Origin: Odiellus spinosus
Lineage: Eukaryota; Arthropoda; Arachnida; Opiliones; Phalangiidae
Assembly: GCA_963920705.1 (NCBI GenBank)
Contig: OY987236.1
Coordinates: 7,488,190-7,552,189, forward strand
Length of the DNA: 64,000 nt
Direction: 5' to 3'
The notes under the pieces were generated by a model. That model was not told where the DNA came from, did no database searches, and saw only the letters and a program-made list of their open reading frames with translations. Numbering within the stretch: the first letter of the stretch is position 1; every line of letters starts with the position of its first letter. Position numbers and translations under genes: made by a program. Below are positions 13,052 through 26,548 of this stretch, piece by piece.

Positions 13052-15433
13052 GAAAAAAATCTTGAGCTCTGCCTCTGAGGAAGTTGTTTGCAATTCCCGT
13101 AATATATGGACTCCTAGCCCAGTCTAGTAAAAAGTAAATTTAATTCATCCTATAGGTCAGCTTCACCCCGAACACGCTTATACTGAGGTTAAAACACATT
13201 TACAGGGGTTGAATTGAAAATGCATTATATATTTTGCCCCTTTGGGCTTTCTTTCCCTTGGACATTAATGCACGAGTGTTGAAACAGTTCTACAGGCGTT
13301 CAAATATTATTTTATAATAATTAATTCATAATTTAGTTTTTGAAATTAAATTTTTAATACTAAATTCAACAATAATATAATTTATCTCGGGGAAAGAAAA
13401 TCTGACCTATTTCTTTTTAAGAGTTTGAGAAATCAAACTAAATTTCAATTTGAGGAGAAAACATCCTCGGAAAATCCTTCTTTCAGTCGATGGTTGAGGT
13501 CATAAAATTTATAACCTTTTTTCTTTAAAGCGATTTTGAGAGCTCCCTCTCTTACATTTTAAAGGGAGGTTCAAGAATAAACATTTTTAATTTAATACGC
13601 TGTTAATCTTAAAATTTCCTTAACCTATTTTATTTCTAATAATAATTAATAATACTACGTATATAACGAATTATATTGAAATGATATATTTTAAAATAAA
13701 TTTCCCATGATTCCTCGCATTAATTTAAACACTTTCAGAATGAATGATAGTGAATATTCGAATTAAGTATTATTCTAATCCCTAGTGGTTTTAGTTACAA
13801 TATATATTAGAATCTACAACCAATCAGCTCGCTGGCATTTTCTTAATAACAAACCCAACTAAGCCTTTTATAATTCTCGTTAAAGTATTCAAATTACTCA
13901 CTTATTAAGCTTCCAATTTGTACACCGATCAAAATATATGGAGAATTAAATATAATTAATTATATCATTAATTTCCATCCTCCCTTTTGAGTTTCCTAAA
14001 ATATCCACTGAATCCAGTGTAAACAGCTTCGGTTAAAATGCCCAATCGATTGCCTTCTACACTATAGTCGTATTCAAGAATAGTTTACAAACTAGCGAAA
14101 GGTATGGCGGATTAATACATAATATTAAATATAATAGGGTGTAAAAATATTTATGTAAACTGCTTTTGAATTCTACTATAGCTCCCTCTATCATCGATTA
14201 AAGGTACTTACTTCAAAGAGCGCTCGTCTCGGAAGTTTTGCTCGCTACTCGCTCTAAATCTATCTTGAAATATGGTATAGGCATGAGGGGGTGTTAGGAA
14301 GGGTCTGAAAACTTATTCCTTTTTAAACTAGAGTGGATAGATATATAGGAAAAGAGGGATTTTGTGGAAAATACTAAATTTACGCCCTTTACAAATTGTT
14401 ATCTTCGAAGTCATTAGAACTAATGGGACTTTACAAGCCTTTGTCTTTTGTTAAGTCTTTACCTCATTTTTTTATTTACAAAGTTTTTGAAGATCTTTTA
14501 AAAACAAAAATTTCAATAAATTCATTTTGAACGCGGTTTGCTGATTAGCTAAATTTAAAAGATTAAGTTTTCATTATGTTTGTTTAAAATTTTACACGAA
14601 GTATTTGCAAATTTCGTAATCCTTCTAAGGGGATATATATTGTACTTGTTTTTTGATTCGGAGAGTATTCTAAGGTTTAAATTTCTTAATTTTAGAAAAT
14701 GTGTTAAATTCTTTCTCTAAAACGCCAACGTCTCTTCTAGATTTTTGGCGGGAATCCAAGTAATCTTTCGAAAGTCGCGAATTTTTAGGTAACGACGTCT
14801 CAAGGCATTAATTAAGTATTCATATAAAGAGTTAAAAATTCAAGTGAAATTGAAATTGAATATTTTATAATTGTTTTTAGGTTATGAGAGTAAATTATAC
14901 GAGCTTTGATGTTGACGATGATGGAAAATGAAACTTTTGGGAAAGGTTTTGCATTAATTAGGTTAATAGAATTTTTAAGATAAACACGCCTCGGGTACAG
15001 AGTTTTAAAATTCTAAATTAGGCTTAGACACTCTTCGGGTAAACGCTATGAATTCTAAATTAGGTTATTGATTTTAGTTGAGCGCGTTGAATTATAAATT
15101 AAGCTTAACAATGATATAGTTAAATATTTTGATATCTAAATTATTCTTAGCAGTTATCAAATTGAACTCTTTGAAGTCTAAAGTAGGCCTAGCAGTAGGA
15201 ATGGTATCATATTTATATTATTACCTCGGTGCTGTCAACCATATTTGAGTTTTTTTTTATGACAAATAAAAGACCCTAACGTTGATGTCACGTCCCAGAC
15301 AATAACACAATTCATATCTAAGGTAGGCTTAACAATGTTCTAAGTAAATACTTTGAATTCGTAATTAGAATTGGCCTTTATTTTCGGTTAGAAATTGCTC
15401 ATTACCAATATTATATAAGTAAGCGTTCAAAAT

Positions 15434-15735
15434 AGGCTTAACATTTATTTAGGCTTAACATTTATTTAGGCTTAACGTTTATTTAGGCTTAACATTTATT
15501 TAGGCTTAACGTTTATTTAGGCTTAACGTTTATTTAGGCTTAACGTTTATTTAGGCTTAACGTTTATTTAGGCTTAACGTTTATTTAGGCTTAACGTTTA
15601 TTTAGGCTTAACGTTTATTTAGGCTTAACAATTAGGCTCAACATTTATTTAGGCTTAACAATTAGGCTCAACATTTATTTAGGCTTAACAATTAGGCTCA
15701 ACATTTATTTAGGCTTGAAATTTATTTAGACTTAA
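15434..15735. repeat. 17-bp tandem array, then a 30-bp higher-order array
   Basis: Eleven near-perfect copies of a 17-bp unit, AGGCTTAAC(A/G)TTTATTT, run from 15,434 to 15,620. Three copies of a 30-bp unit follow, made from the same unit plus ACAATTAGGCTC. Degraded copies follow to about 15,735. The uniform units point to recent slippage expansion. Confidence 0.95.
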
Positions 15736-16661
15736 AGGCTAATTTTCACCAGGTAGTTTTTGCACCTGGATTTTGCAGCTGAAAGCAAAAACAAAAAAAA
15801 AAATCGCCTAGCTAGCGAAATAAGCTAAATATTAACAATTAAAATTGTTTCATTGGCGGAAAGAAAATAAATTTGCTGCGAAAAATCGCTGGATGAAAAT
15901 TAGTCCAGGGTTAGCTATTACTTATTCGTGAGATATATATTCAATTTAGGCTTATAATTTTTTTCAGTAATACAATTATCAATATAATTAAATCAATATT
16001 TAAAATAAAATGTTCGTATATTAATCTTTTTAAATTAATATAGCCCGAAGTTAATATTAAACGCGTTCGACTTTAATAATTTAAAATTAATAACCGTAAT
16101 CAACCTTGGATTTATCTGTAAAATATTTCCTTTTTGTAAATGCAAGAAACACGAATTGAGTATTATAAATTCTTTAAAAAATTCATGACGGGCGCAACTT
16201 GTAATTTTAAGATGACGTTACGTTTTCATTAATTTAATAGGATATAGACTGTCAAGAGTGAGAGGGGATGGTAGGAGGCGAGCCCGCAAAAATCCCTCTA
16301 CTTTGTCGACCGGGGAAATACGGGGCTGCGTAGAGCCGAAGGAAAGGGGGTCGTCAAAAAAGGTTTTTTTTTTTATTAAAGGGAAATAGAAAATCCATTA
16401 TATAGTCCAACTTTATTATTGATTCATTTGAAATATATTTAGGATTTCGGCCTAAATTTTTACTGATAACATATGGTTCGTTGTTATTGATTTAATTCAC
16501 TTACTATAATATTTAAACTTATTATTTTACTCACACTTAGGGGTATTTTTTGTATGTTTATGCCTGATTACTTTTTTATTACTTTATTGATTGCAATTCG
16601 TCAAGCCGCGACGTGCTTATATATGTATAATATTTATATGTCATTGATATTTTTTCCGTTA

Positions 16662-17000
16662 TTAACTAAGCCTAATTAGTTTACTCCAAGTATTGTAGAC
16701 TAATTGGTTTAATCCAAGTATTATAGCTTAATTCATTTACTCCCAGTATTGTAGCCTAATTAATTTACTCCCAGTATTGTAGCCTAATTAATTTACTCCC
16801 AGATATTGTAGCCTAATTGGTTTACTCCAAGTATTGTGACCTAATTTCGAATGATTTTTACTAAGCCTAATTTGCATTTCGAATGATTTTACTAAGCCTA
16901 ATTTACAATTCTAATGATTTTACTAAACGTATTTAAGCCTAATTTAAAATTCAAAAGATTTTACTCGAAGAGTTTTAGCACGATTTAAAATTCAAACGAT
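16662..17000. repeat. 28-bp tandem repeats, then about 33-bp repeats
   Basis: About six units of 28 bp, of the type GTAGCCTAATTAATTTACTC then CCAGTATT, run to about 16,845. Diverged units of about 33 bp with GAATGATTTTTACTAAGCC follow. The shared CCTAATT core suggests that both arose from one ancestor. Confidence 0.85.
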
Positions 17001-18190
17001 TTTTGCTCAAAATAGTAAGGCGCAATTCAAATATCCATTAATTATTAATAATCACGTAAAGCTAAGCCTAATTTGAGCCTTTTTTTATCATAACACATTA
17101 TTAAGAATCTTTATTATTGGTCAATCGCTAAGCCTAATTCAAAATAAGTTTAAAAGGGGTTTATTTGTGTCTCCAATAATATTATCAGCACACTTTTATC
17201 TAAAGTACCTAAAGTACCTCGAACGGTTTAAAGAAAATAATTATAATAGGGTAAGATTAAAATTTAATTTGTTAACACGTCTGTTTCAGTTTCCCTTTTA
17301 AGGTTTGAGACCTCCCCACTCCACACAAACATCCCGTAAAATCCCCCACGAATCCACGATAGAAAGAATACGTGTCCAGAATAATTTGAAAGCGAAATTT
17401 TTGAAGCAAAGGAAAAAAAAATAAAACAAAAATAAAACTTAAAGAAAAAAAAAGAAAAAAAAAAAAAAACAAATCCAGGCGTGTAAGCGCCGCGAGAATA
17501 AATTAACTTTTCAACTGAAAATTCTTTGTCAAATAATCGTTCAATATAAACCCATCTCCTGTCTTTAAGGTTAAATTTATTTTAAAAGTATATTTTTAAG
17601 CCTTGGTTTTTTTAATTTTTTATTAAGACTTTATTTATTTTATGGGTGCCCATATTTAAAGAATACAAATATACCAGTTGCATTTGACGTAATCAAAATT
17701 GAATATATATTTTTATGTAGGGGAATTTTATTTGGATAAAAGGTTTATATTTCGTTGTGTTTTATTAAATATATTATTGGTTTTCTAGTTACATTAACTT
17801 ACATAAAGTAAAACCCATGTAAATGTAGAGTTTATCAACTAAAATGGTTGGATGATTGTCTATAATATAGACCCATAGATTTTAAACTAAATGTCCACTA
17901 TTTTGCACGTGGAAAGGTTAGAAATTGACGTCACACGCAACCTAGTTTTTCAGGATTATCGATCGGATTATATTTATTCGGGAGTGTTTTAATAAATGGA
18001 TTTTCTTAGATTTTTGAAATTCTTCGAGTTCAATTTGATGTTAAATCAATAATTATAATATATTTTGATTTATTTAAATATATTTTACATATTAAATTAC
18101 AGCCTTACATTACAACGAACTTAAATTGCTTTAACTGATCAATAATTATTAATACAAAGCAACATTTATTTTTAAATATGAGTTTGCGTT

Positions 18191-18345
18191 GTAAAGGGAG
18201 AATGCAAACTAAAAACAAGTGATTTTTATCGACTGCTTATCGTATAAATAGGTCTAATCCACCGATAAAAAGTTCACAAAACAAATATTAAACTATAAAT
18301 AAATTTAAAACTTAGCCGGAAATTAGGCTTAGCGGGATTCACTTG
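18191..18345. mobile_element. M1 MITE, left half
   Basis: It matches the M1 family from AAAGGGAGAATGCAAAC to AGGCTTAGCGGGATTCA, then the match ends. It is a half element just upstream of an ARID5 exon. Confidence 0.65.
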
Positions 18346-18583
18346 TTGTTAAGTTATTATCAATTAAATACGATTTAATCTGCACTTTCGAAAAATAATA
18401 GTTTGTTAATTGTTCTGCTAATTTCGCTCGAGTTTCTACTTTAAATTAAAGTCAAAGTTTAGAAGGTTACAATGTTTTATCTACGTTTTTAAATTCAAAT
18501 TGTTTAGAGTTCCGTTTTACGTACACGTACCTAAGTTGCTTTTAAAATGTAATTGTAACCCATTTCCTTTTGTTTCTATTTAG

Positions 18584-21500
18584 ATTTGTCGGAAGAGATT
18601 GAATCGGCGTCGGTGATAGTTTTGTCGTACACGCATTATTGTCGCTATCGCGCCTTAATGTTGCGACTGGGAAATCAATGCGACAAGTGGTTACGAACGG
18701 AATTGGTCCGAGCTCTCGGCGGTCTCACAGTCACGTCCAGAAACACCAGGGTCCTTTTCTGTCGAGATACTTTTGACCACGAAGGTCTATTTAACGATTT
18801 TAACAACTGTGATCATTTAGGTGAGTTTTATTTGCTCGTATTTTTACCCCTTTAGTCTTATAAGAATCATAACCACGCCGTAACAGAAGCCGCGTTCATA
18901 CTAGGCCTTGGAATAGATTTAAACCGTTTCAAAACGATTCGCTTTAGTCGTGTGAACGGGAAACGGTCTATTCTCGAATCGATTTAATTCGATTCCTTGA
19001 AACTGCTTCGGGAACCAGTTTCACCAACCGATAGACGAAATTACTATAAATCGATTTATAAAGATAATGCGGGAACACGTGAGGCTTAAAAAGATTCATG
19101 CCGATTTGAATATCGATTGGATTTTACCGTTTTAAATCTATTAAGAAATGCTTGTGTGACCGTAGCTAATTTGATTTTTCGAAACTGCTTCGGGAACCAG
19201 TTTCAACAACCGATAAAGCTACAATAAATCGATTTATTAAGATAATGTGTGAATGCGTGACGCTTAAATCGATTCCTGGCGATTTGAATATCGGTTTAAT
19301 TTTACCATTTCTAACCGATTAAGAAATGTGACCGTAGCTATAGTTCAGAAGTGTTGTGTTTTAGACTAAATATGGATTAAACATTCAATTTTAAGGGGTA
19401 TAATTGATTTCTGGGCAAATAATCAAATAAAAATAACCCTTTTTAAGTTAAATGTCAAGGATAACTAGTTTATTTTAATATGCCTATATATATAAAAGGT
19501 ATAAAATAAATTCGATATTTTTTTCCACGTCTACATTTTCCCATATCTTTTTCATATCAAAAATCTTTTAAACTGTCAGACATTTTTAACATTTATAAGA
19601 AATCCGTTATTTCTTTCCCTCCCATTTAAAAAAAAAATCGAAGATTATATAGAGTACCCAAGAGAATTTGATAAAAACATGGTCCTAAAAAATATATAAA
19701 TTAATATTCAAAATTGAATTGTATTCAAAATGTTTTATATTATATTCGCTTCTACGTAATATATTTTTTTATTTTGACCCCAAAAAAAGCACCACAGATG
19801 TTTTCATTATTATTATTTATTATGTATTTGCATATTTAGGTAGTCCAGTTATCTAACATTTATAGATGGCTTACAGCTTTTAGTTTAAAGGAAGAATACA
19901 ACCTAATATCAGTTCGATTCCTTATCGTTTAAATAGGCCTAATCCACCAATAAAAAGTTCACAAAATGAATATTAAACTAGAAATAAATTTAGAGCTTAC
20001 CCGGAAAATAGGCTTAGCGGGATTCATGGAGATCCTGAAATGCTTCCGTGTGAGGTCTAGTGACCAATGAGCAAAGGCTCATGGTTCACGCAAGTTCTCC
20101 ACGAGACTTAAAATCGCATTCGATTGGTCGCTAGCCCCCTTATACGCGAGGAAATCGGGATCTCCGTGAATCCCGCTAAGCCTATTTTGATGGTAAGTTT
20201 TAAATTTATTTCTATTTAAACAATAAGGAATCGATGAAAAATCAGTTGTTGTTAGGTTGCATTCTCCCTTTAAACAAGTAATTGTTTAAAAGATGACATT
20301 TACATCGTTACATAAAAACTATTATGAATTTATTTAGTGTCTGTTTTTGATCATTGTTTACTGGAAATATTTGAGCGATGTCTTTGGTATGTTAGAGAGA
20401 CTAGGAAAAAATCATGTGAATGACCCGAGGCTTGCCTTTTTTTTTTTTTTTTTTTTTTTTTGGAAACGATAAAAAAAAGTTGGCTAGTCAGTTTATTGTT
20501 AAAATCAACTCTTGTTTTCAGCACTTACTCCGCTCTCTTCTCTTAGTTCCTTGAATGTAACACCCAACGTAGTTTTGTAAGTGCTGAACCCTAAGCCTCG
20601 TCCTTAGTTAGACGTGTAGGGGTAGGCATATAGTCAAGGAGGATTAGACAAGGAGAAGAAATGTGGGGACGGCGCGGTTCCTACTGCGTCGGCCTAAACT
20701 CCCACTCTGGGAGAACGGGGGTAGAGACGTTTCGTGGTAAAATGTTGTCGCGTGGGTAAAACGAATCCTTTATGAGACGCGCTAGCTCGCGACCACGTGA
20801 CAACAGTTTACCTCGAGAATTTCCTATCCCCCCTTTCCACCCGAGTGGGAGGTTGGCTCTTCTCTCTCTAACTCAACGCAGCCCCACATTTCCTCTCCTT
20901 GTCTAATCCTCCTTGATATAGTCAACATAAAAAACATATCTTTTAAAAATATCTTATGGAACGTCACTAATTAAATTGACTTTCTAAAGAACCTTGAAAT
21001 GTGATTTAAGATCAAAAGTTTATGTATGGAAATATTAGTGTGGCAATTACCCTTAATTTTATTTAAAAACGTGGATGAAAATGTAACAAAAATCTGTTCT
21101 TAATCAAAGACGATTTTAAAATATTTCGCGTTATATTTTACCAGTCTAAAAATGGAGTTAGGCTTAGCGGGGATCAAAAATCGAAGCTTTGTTAATTAAC
21201 TGTAAAGTTTTGGTGAGTTTTAGTAATGTTCTATGCATTTTTAAACTATGTCTTTAATTTTGTTAGGCTTAACTTAGGGTTTATTTTCAAACATTTACTC
21301 TAGCAGACGACTCTTAAATTTTCCCAGTCTAATTAATTATTGTTTATTAGTATTAATATATTTATTTTAAGATTAATTTGATACACAGAGCATAATCTTC
21401 CCAAATAAACCATTTTTGAGATCTTTTCAGAATTTTAATACTTTTGTTAATAACGTAACAAGGATAAAACCTTGAAATACTACACAACACATAGATTCTG

Positions 21501-24500
21501 TTATTAAAATTATTATTAAGCGGTTAACCTACTTAAAAACATTATTATTATGAAAAGAATCGTAGAAAAAAAAAATCAAAATTACTTTTAAAAATTTTAC
21601 GCTAAAGTGAATTTTTCGTAACTTCAAAAAGAAAAAGTAAAAAAATTGTATTTGGTCCACTAAACAATTTTCCCTCTCTTATCTCGAGTTATCTCCTCAT
21701 GTTGATTTTTTTTCTTCTTCTTTTTCTCTTTCGCCCTCTTCTTTAGCGCCCAATGTTAAAGGTCGATCTAAAAAGAAACGTCTGAAAAATATCGTCCCAG
21801 CCGTTGTCGTTCGTAGCCAATCACCGGGTTCAGAATCAAATACTTCCGAAGAGATCAAAAGTCCCGTTAAGGTAAATTAAAAAAGTCTTCTCTACATCTA
21901 TAGTTTGTCTACTAACTTATTGAAATCATACTGCTTCTAACCAGAATCTGTAGACGTTGACATTATATATTTATATAATTTTAATTGGAATTATATCTAG
22001 TCAGCCAATAAAAATATAGCCTTTGAAACTCTTCAACATATAGAAATTTATTCCTAACAGCTAGGGGCAGAGTAGTTCAAGACCATTCAATTATTCGTGA
22101 TGCTGTCAATATTATTTTCGAAGGCATATGAATTATATCTTTACCTTTTTCATTCTATTACAAAATCTATAGACAAATTCCTAAAATACATACAGAGAAT
22201 CATTCACGAAGGGGTACGTCTTAAATAAAAATATCCTCAGGCCCTGGGGTGCCTGGTAGCTTTTGCCTAACTGAAAGTTTATGGCATCACCTTCTATCTA
22301 TTGACATTTCTATTGTTATATCCCAAAATGGAGGGCGTGCCGCTTAAATTCATGATTCTCCGTGCAAATTTATGAATGTTTATAACCAAAATTTTATACT
22401 CCTTTTTCACTGCTTTGGAATGGTCAAAAAACTGTAGAAGATCCTTTGCTTAAAAAGTGGATTTGAATAGGAAACGCTTTGTTAGCTTGATTAGTGCGAA
22501 CATAGCTAAGTTGTATTTGGTTAAACGGTGCCCCCTCGATTTAGTTAAAACTAACCTTTAAGAGCCATGTGGCTTACTTAGCCGGAGGTTAAAAGTTATT
22601 ATCTTATTTCACCGTAAAGATTCCTGCCGATTTGCCCGTGAACGAAGTCAGCAATGGCAAAAAACTTTTGTGCGACGAGGAGAAAGATTTCTTGGATAAA
22701 CTGTACAAATTTATGCAAGATAGAGACACTCCCATTAACAGGGTACCACATCTGGGATTCAAACAAAGTAAGAATAACATTATAGTCACCAAGTTTTCGT
22801 TAAGTTTCTTAGAGATCTATTCACACGATGCTTGTCGGCGCGAAATGCGGAACAGGCTGGGTTTTTAGTTACCGTCCATTCATTATTTTTCGTAACTTTT
22901 TCCTACACTTCCGGTCAAGATTAGTTAGCGTAATTGGAAAGGATGAAGCGAATTGATGCGCTAGTATCTAGTCCTCTTGAAAAATGTTTTGTTTTATAGA
23001 TTTCACTGAACCCGGAATTAATTTTCGCTAATCTATTATAGCCAAAAATCAAACTTTTAACATTATCTCCTTGAATAATTAAGGTATCCAATTAGATAGG
23101 TTCTTGTCAAACTATATTATTCCCCATTGAAGTTAGTACAACCAAAGTCATGGAGCTGCCAATTTGACGCGTGACTCGGTGCAAAAGTTTTAACTCGAAA
23201 ACTAAAATGATGTACAACCGTGATTTTTTTTTTTTTTTTTTTTTTCTTCTATTTTGTAGTTGATCTGTACGTGTTTTACAAATTCGCTCAAAAATTGGGC
23301 GGCTACCATAAAGTAACTAGTAACAAAATGTGGAAACACATTTACGACGAAATGGGAGGAAATCCCGGTAGCACCAGCGCGGCCACATGTACCAGAAGAC
23401 ATTATGAAAGACTGTTGCTTCCTTTCGAAAACCATTTGAACGGTGTCGACTACAAAACACCTTTACCAAAGAAACATCGTAAAAAAGATTATGACGGCAA
23501 TTCGAACGATGATATGTTGGACGATGGCGACGAGGAAGATGAAAGTATGAGCGGAGAGGGCGATGCCTTTGACCAATCAGAGAGTCGTGACAATGTGACT
23601 CCAGAGATACCCGAACCGTCGGTATCACCAGTGGTACCACCCGTGGCAGAACCTGAAGTTCCGCCCCTAGCCTCACCGGTAGTACAGCCCCTGGCCGCAC
23701 CGGTGCTATCACCCGTTACAGCAACGGCTGTATCGCCAGTAATTACAACGCGAGTAGAACCACCTCCAGTAGTTATTAAAGAGGAACAAAACTCAATTAT
23801 AATCGTTCCGGAAGTGTCCGAAGTCGAAGAATTTCATAAACCCCTAGAAATTATTGAGGACAAAGATATAGAAATACTGGAGATACCAGTTGTTAAATCA
23901 GAAACGTTTAAGATCGAGGTGACAGATGAGATTAAAGTTCCGCGAGTACCCATTTTTATACCCCAAATACCCAAGGTGATACCGGAAATCAAAGACATTG
24001 TTAAAGTTGAACCCAAGGTCGAACAACGTCTCGAGAAACCAGTTGAGGAATCAGTTATCACCAGTGACGACGAAGGGAACATACCGTTGGCTTTCTTAAA
24101 CAAAGTTACAAACCACGCTAAACCACCGATAGTTAAAATCGAACCATCACCGAACACTGGAACACCCAAACTAGAAGTACCGTCGGTTCAAGGAGGTCAA
24201 CAGGATTCCGAAGTTGAAATTCTGGAAGCCAAAGAAGCGGAGGACCTTAAAACGGCCGAGTCATTGGCTAGTCCAACTTCTGGGCCGAAAAAGGTTAATT
24301 TTGTAAGCTTTTCGGTGGTTTATAAATATATAGCTTGTTGATGATTGAAACGTTTAATATTGAAGTTAGAAAATTTAATAGTGATTTTAATTTAATGATT
24401 TCGAAATTGATTATTAACTTAGCTGAAACTTAGTAGGCATATAGTATCGAACTAATGTTTTGCAATATTTTAATAGTTGTGAAGTTATTTATTTATCGTT

Positions 24501-26548
24501 TGTACTTTTGTTTAACCCATTTACAGCAAAGAGTTCGAGACAATGTTTTCTCCGAAAAAGAGAGACAGTGGAACGAAATTCGAAAGAAGAATGCGATGGC
24601 TCGAACTTGGGTTAAAAAAGGTTCGAAAAGCGCTTCCACGTCACCCTTGCATCGTCACTTCGGCCCCTCGACCATTCCTGATCAACCAGGTGATAGTGCC
24701 AACATGGTCTGTTCACCAGCTTTGCCACCAGCCCCAACGAGTAACAAAACCCCTCCCCGTCATCACACGCTCTTCTCGCATCATCCCCACAAACCGATCA
24801 TACCACCCCCTAAACCTCCCACCAACGTTCTTCCTCCGCCTTCGACTGACCCTCGAATCGGCAAACCGAGTCTTCATCATCGTCTACCACCATCCATGAA
24901 CCTTCTAGAGTCATCCAAACCGTTACCCATCGCCAACCCTCCGCCATCCAGTTGCGGGTACATTACATGCGGGGTACGGAACCCGAATTGTTACGGTTCT
25001 TCTTGCGGAGACAACGTCAATAACGTCGTCAACCAGGTAGTCAAGCAGCGATCGACCAAAGCTAATTATCATCATCATCAACATCCAAGCATTATGGATA
25101 AATCTTCTTACCGCTCCGCGGTTTACCCTCACCCAGCCAAAGAACTCTCCAATGGTAGGATAAATTCGGGACATAGTCGGTCCCTCTCTCCTACTAATCA
25201 ACCGAGACCTTCGGTGATTCAACATACGGAGAAAATTCAATCTCCGCCGCCACCCGGAGGATCTCAACCCTTGCCAGCGCACATGTCCAGTAGCAAGTCC
25301 ATCCCGGGTATTCATCATCAAACCCACGCATCTTCTTCCAGATCTCGGAGTTTATATCCATCCAGTCAAGGATCAAACTCGTTTAGCGGCCTGAAAAGTC
25401 GTCCTTACGACGTCGCGTCTCTAAGGACTAGTTCGGCTTCGAGTCGATCCGTCAATAACCACCTCAAAGCCCCCGATATTTACGCCAAACCCGACATTTC
25501 GCCCGCCACCCCGACTCCTCGTAAAGAAATGCCCGGTTTACTTCCCATTCGAGCGCTACCAGACAGTTTCTTCCAATTACCTTCTAAGCAGGCGAACTTG
25601 GTCAAAAGTCTGGCCTACGCCAAAGAAAGGTCGTCGCGTGACGGTTCGTATTCGAGAAGGCCCGAGAGCGTTCCCGTGGCTATCCCGAATAACTTGCCAG
25701 GGTATCAAAGACCGATTCCCGTACCGATGGCCGTCGCTCCGTCGACGCCCGTTTATCCGAGAGGTGTTTGCGCTAAAGTGCCCGATAGTGATCCGTGCGA
25801 AGCGGGAGTCCTGGACTTGAGCGTGAAAAGAAAGTCCGCTTCGAGTAACGGCGACGCGATTCGCGAATGGCCAGTTTACGAAGAAATACCGTTAGCCGAA
25901 GGGGAGTGTTTAGATTTATCTCTCAAGAAAAGGAGAGTCGAACCTTTACCGCTAGCTACCCTCACTGACGAAGCCAGGGGAATCGAAAACGTCACGCCAC
26001 CATCGCCGGGAGGAAGGATAATGTCGGATCCCGCCGCGTTACAGGACAGAGTGTCCATGTTGAGCCCGCTTAAAACCCCCATTACTAGTCTTAATTTAAC
26101 TCGATCTATCAGCGCGGAGAAAACCCAACCTCACTCCGTTAGGAGGACTGAAAATAGATCGCCACCCATGCTAATACCCTTGAACGAAACGAGGACCCCT
26201 TACGCGATAGAATCGGACCTAATAGCTCAGCAACAAAGACATATTCAACGCAAAGCTAACGAATACGCGGCCTACCAACAATACCCCAACGGCCACCACC
26301 AAGCGTCACCAGGCTATCCTTCGAACAACTGGTCACTTAGTCAGTCATTGATTCATCAACCAACTCCTCAGAGGTCAAATCCCCCATTGCCCATTAGTGA
26401 TCCTCGAACACCAAGCGAAAACCTCGCCGCTTATAGTGAACTCGTAGAGAGAGGTTTGCTTACCGGACAAATACCCTTCTCCTTGGCCTCTCACCTTTAC
26501 CCCCTGATGTATAAAGACGCGCCGCATTATCAATCATTTTCAAAATAG
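18584..26548 (+). CDS. ARID5B-like: ARID5A/B-type AT-rich interaction domain protein, 3' part
   Basis: Exons: 18,584-18,820; 21,747-21,871; 22,620-22,767; 23,260-24,302; 24,527-26,548. Phases agree throughout and give the last 1,190 residues; the 5' exons are not in view. Exon 1 carries VIVLSYTHYCRYRALM and CRDTFDH, close to human ARID5B upstream of its ARID. Exon 2 gives APNVKGRSKKKR. The ARID spans exons 3 and 4: FLDKLYKFMQDRDTPINR, then KLGGY and GNPGSTSAATCTRRHYERLL. Family members bind AT-rich DNA, and human ARID5B works with the demethylase PHF2. After the ARID come an acidic patch, a Pro/Val-rich stretch, five sumoylation-type motifs (IKEE, VKSE, FKIE, VKVE, VKIE), the conserved RPSVIQH motif, two DLS motifs (LDLSVKRK, LDLSLKKRR) like CtBP-binding sites, and a C-terminal SLASHLYPLMYK block. 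The donor of exon 4 may instead be at 24,294. The first exon phase implies a split Asp codon. Confidence 0.93.
18888..19341. mobile_element. Two CGATTT-family MITEs in tandem, in an ARID5 intron
   Basis: One full copy (18,888-about 19,168) begins GCCGCGTTCATACTAGGCC and ends GTGTGACCGTAGCT. A second copy, lacking its left end, follows in the same direction to 19,341 with the same right end. Head-to-tail tandem copies also occur at 3,930-4,440. Confidence 0.7.
19884..20274. mobile_element. M1 MITE, full-length
   Basis: This is the best copy of the family, about 390 bp, with TTTAAAGG...ACCTAA at the left and TTAGGTTGCATTCTCCCTTT at the right. TTAA at 19,885-19,888 and 20,270-20,273 fits a TTAA target, as piggyBac- and Kolobok-type transposases make. 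Inside are two opposite AATAGGCTTAGC blocks and a central pair of CCAAT boxes facing each other (GACCAATGAGC and CGATTGGTCGC). Confidence 0.8.
20635..20915. mobile_element. 281-bp MITE with 7-bp target duplication
   Basis: Terminal inverted repeats read CAAGGAGGATTAGACAAGGA. An exact 7-bp duplication, ATATAGT, flanks it at 20,628-20,634 and 20,916-20,922. The interior is more GC-rich than the surroundings and has no open frame. It lies in the ARID5 intron between 18,820 and 21,747. Confidence 0.88.

Larger units (their letters stand above)
1..18583. other. Non-coding region, likely 5' intron or upstream DNA of ARID5
   Basis: No host exon could be recognised on either strand. The first recognisable ARID5 exon at 18,584 begins inside a codon, so the gene must start further upstream. 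No reading frame here resembles the N-terminal region of vertebrate ARID5B, so its 5' exons are probably left of the window or too short to see. Besides the elements listed separately, 1-930, 1,262-2,050, 2,440-3,920, 7,490-8,050, 8,550-9,160, 9,390-10,030, 10,575-11,590, 11,730-15,430 and 17,000-18,190 are plain AT-rich sequence with simple repeats such as a poly-T run at 11,260-11,288. Fragments of a dispersed GTCAGGGAA-type repeat lie near 487-530 and 11,300-11,570. Diverged repeats of about 60 bp with TTAGGCTTA cores run through 14,990-15,400. Confidence 0.5.

Noticed and set aside
15434-15735. CRISPR-like regular array
   Set aside because: Units are directly joined with no unique spacers, and the genome is eukaryotic; it is a minisatellite.
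17272-17472. Phe-rich minus-strand frame
   Set aside because: It is produced by a poly-A run on the plus strand.
23317-24169. Minus-strand frames of 131 and 111 codons opposite ARID5
   Set aside because: They are shadows of the ARID5 exon, whose plus frame matches ARID5B.
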